Below, in pieces: positions 63,377-64,000 of a stretch of DNA of 64,000 nt. The DNA lies in NCBI RefSeq assembly GCF_017742835.1, contig NZ_CP072392.1, positions 4,611,597 through 4,675,596 of the forward strand, in the 5' to 3' direction. Source of the stretch: Aquabacter sp. L1I39. Its GTDB lineage: Bacteria > Pseudomonadota > Alphaproteobacteria > Rhizobiales > Xanthobacteraceae. A program made the position numbers and the translations under genes. Below the pieces are notes generated by a model, which was not told the DNA's origin, ran no database searches, and saw only the letters and a list, made by a program, of their open reading frames with translations. Each line of letters begins with the position of its first letter. The first letter of the stretch is position 1.

Positions 63377-64000
63377 CAGGCAAGGAACCTGGAGAGTGCG
63401 TCATTCTCCTCCGCAGGCGCGGGTTTGAAGACATCGAGCACCCACGCGCCTCGATTTGGGCCGTGATCCCTGGTAAGCCATTCGAAAAGCGGCACATATC
63501 CCTTCAAATCTCTTGGCAGCCAGCCGCGGAATTCGTGAAGCACGGGCCGCTCCCGGCCTTCGAAAAAATCGAACAGCTGCCGCTCGAGACGCGGCGGTAA
63601 GTCATAGCCGTCGAGCACCAGCGCATCGATCCACACGAGCAGACGATTGAGCCGCGCATCGCAGTCGACCGGAAGTACGGTGTTGAGTTTCTCGTGTAGC
63701 ACCGCTTGATACTCACGGACTGCCTCGCCGAGTGCCGCGGTATCGAGCTTGCGCGGCAACGGCATGCCAGCAAGCATCACGTTGGTGAAATCGTGATCGG
63801 TCGAATGTTCGGTCACATAGGCGTTGGCTAGTGGGCCATTGAGGATCGCGGCGAGCGCGTCGACCCCGAGTTCGCCAGTTGGCCAAATGCCAGTGAACTG
63901 CTGCGAAGCCCAAAGCCCACTGGCATCGGCAGCGGCTGCAAGTCGCCACGGACCGCGCGACGAGCGCTGGTTGTTAATAAGAACCTTGGGCTTTCCCCAA
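63376..64000 (-). CDS. DNA methyltransferase-like protein, C-terminal part (5' end outside window)
   Basis: The frame is open to the window edge, beyond a GTG at 63816 that is not the true start. The segments KVLINNQRSSRGPWRLAA, SQQFTGIWPTGELGVDALAA and ILNGPLANAYVTEHS match the C-terminal target-recognition-like region of Eco57I/N6-adenine-type DNA methyltransferases. In these, an LN-PLANAY block precedes IPLP. About 208 residues are visible, and the catalytic NPPY motif would lie outside. Assignment is by resemblance and needs the upstream half. Confidence 0.6.
   Translation of the reverse strand, partial: WGKPKVLINNQRSSRGPWRLAAAADASGLWASQQFTGIWPTGELGVDALAAILNGPLANAYVTEHSTDHDFTNVMLAGMPLPRKLDTAALGEAVREYQAVLHEKLNTVLPVDCDARLNRLLVWIDALVLDGYDLPPRLERQLFDFFEGRERPVLHEFRGWLPRDLKGYVPLFEWLTRDHGPNRGAWVLDVFKPAPAEENDALSRFLA

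Noticed and set aside
63376..63816. A 146-residue stand-alone protein or VapB-like antitoxin paired with the PIN gene
   Set aside because: The frame continues without a stop to the window edge and the upstream residues match a methyltransferase C-terminal region, so the GTG at 63816 is internal.

Overview
The window is high-GC DNA (roughly two thirds G+C by eye) with alphaproteobacterial gene families and gene orders: addA-trxA, def-fmt-truA, sdhCDAB, rpsA-sppA-ihfB-lapA, Fe-S-free acetyl-CoA assimilation enzymes and Hyphomicrobiales-type palindromic repeats. It most likely comes from the order Hyphomicrobiales and is compatible with Xanthobacteraceae (Xanthobacter/Azorhizobium-like). The family assignment is inference from protein resemblance, not from a search.

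Layout. 1-11.1 kb is core chromosome: the end of addA, trxA, an HxlR regulator divergent from an NmrA-like reductase, a MarR-EamA pair, def-fmt-truA, rmuC, mutM and an enoyl-CoA hydratase. 11.1-13.5 kb is a decayed island at a tRNA-Leu(CAG) gene, with integrase fragments and one membrane protein. 13.5-28 kb holds a chemoreceptor, an L,D-transpeptidase lipoprotein, a YgiQ-type radical SAM protein, an RsmB-type methyltransferase, the succinate dehydrogenase operon, a glycosyltransferase-like/acyltransferase-like pair, OmpW with an FNR-type box, and a PHB-depolymerase-type esterase. 28-41.5 kb contains enzymes for C2/C5 acyl-CoA metabolism (mesaconyl-CoA hydratase, malyl-CoA lyase/thioesterase-type enzyme, succinyl-CoA:acetate CoA-transferase-type enzyme). 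This stretch is interrupted by two tandem 900-residue secreted subtilases built from S8, P-domain, degenerate RTX and FD-YL-NPDVAAAG repeat modules. 41.6-51.3 kb returns to housekeeping genes (asd, cysTW, a multicopper oxidase with a Cys-rich partner, lapA, ihfB, sppA, rpsA).

52-64 kb is a Tn4371-like integrative/mobilizable module abutting rpsA. In order it holds DUF736 tail fragments at a cluster of TTATGCGGAG-type palindromes, an XRE regulator, a small DUF protein, a frameshifted DUF6499-DUF2285 regulator, an AlpA-like HTH, repA, parA, a ribbon-helix-helix partner, DUF2840, traF, a lytic transglycosylase, a VirD2-type relaxase (DUF3363), traG and a CopG protein. The trb mating-pair genes that usually follow are not seen. 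Instead a reverse-strand DNA methyltransferase tail, overlapped by a PIN-domain nuclease gene, runs to the window edge. The repA 3' end carries two DnaA-box-like sites, three iterons spaced 23-24 bp and an A+T-rich tract, which looks like a complete replication origin inside the coding sequence.

Two copies of a ~118 bp palindromic element, in opposite orientation, sit in convergent gaps at 18.4 and 41.5 kb. Several proteins have altered key residues: a DJ-1/PfpI protein with Ser for the nucleophilic Cys, and a cation diffusion facilitator lacking half of its usual metal site. No CRISPR array or rRNA was seen.
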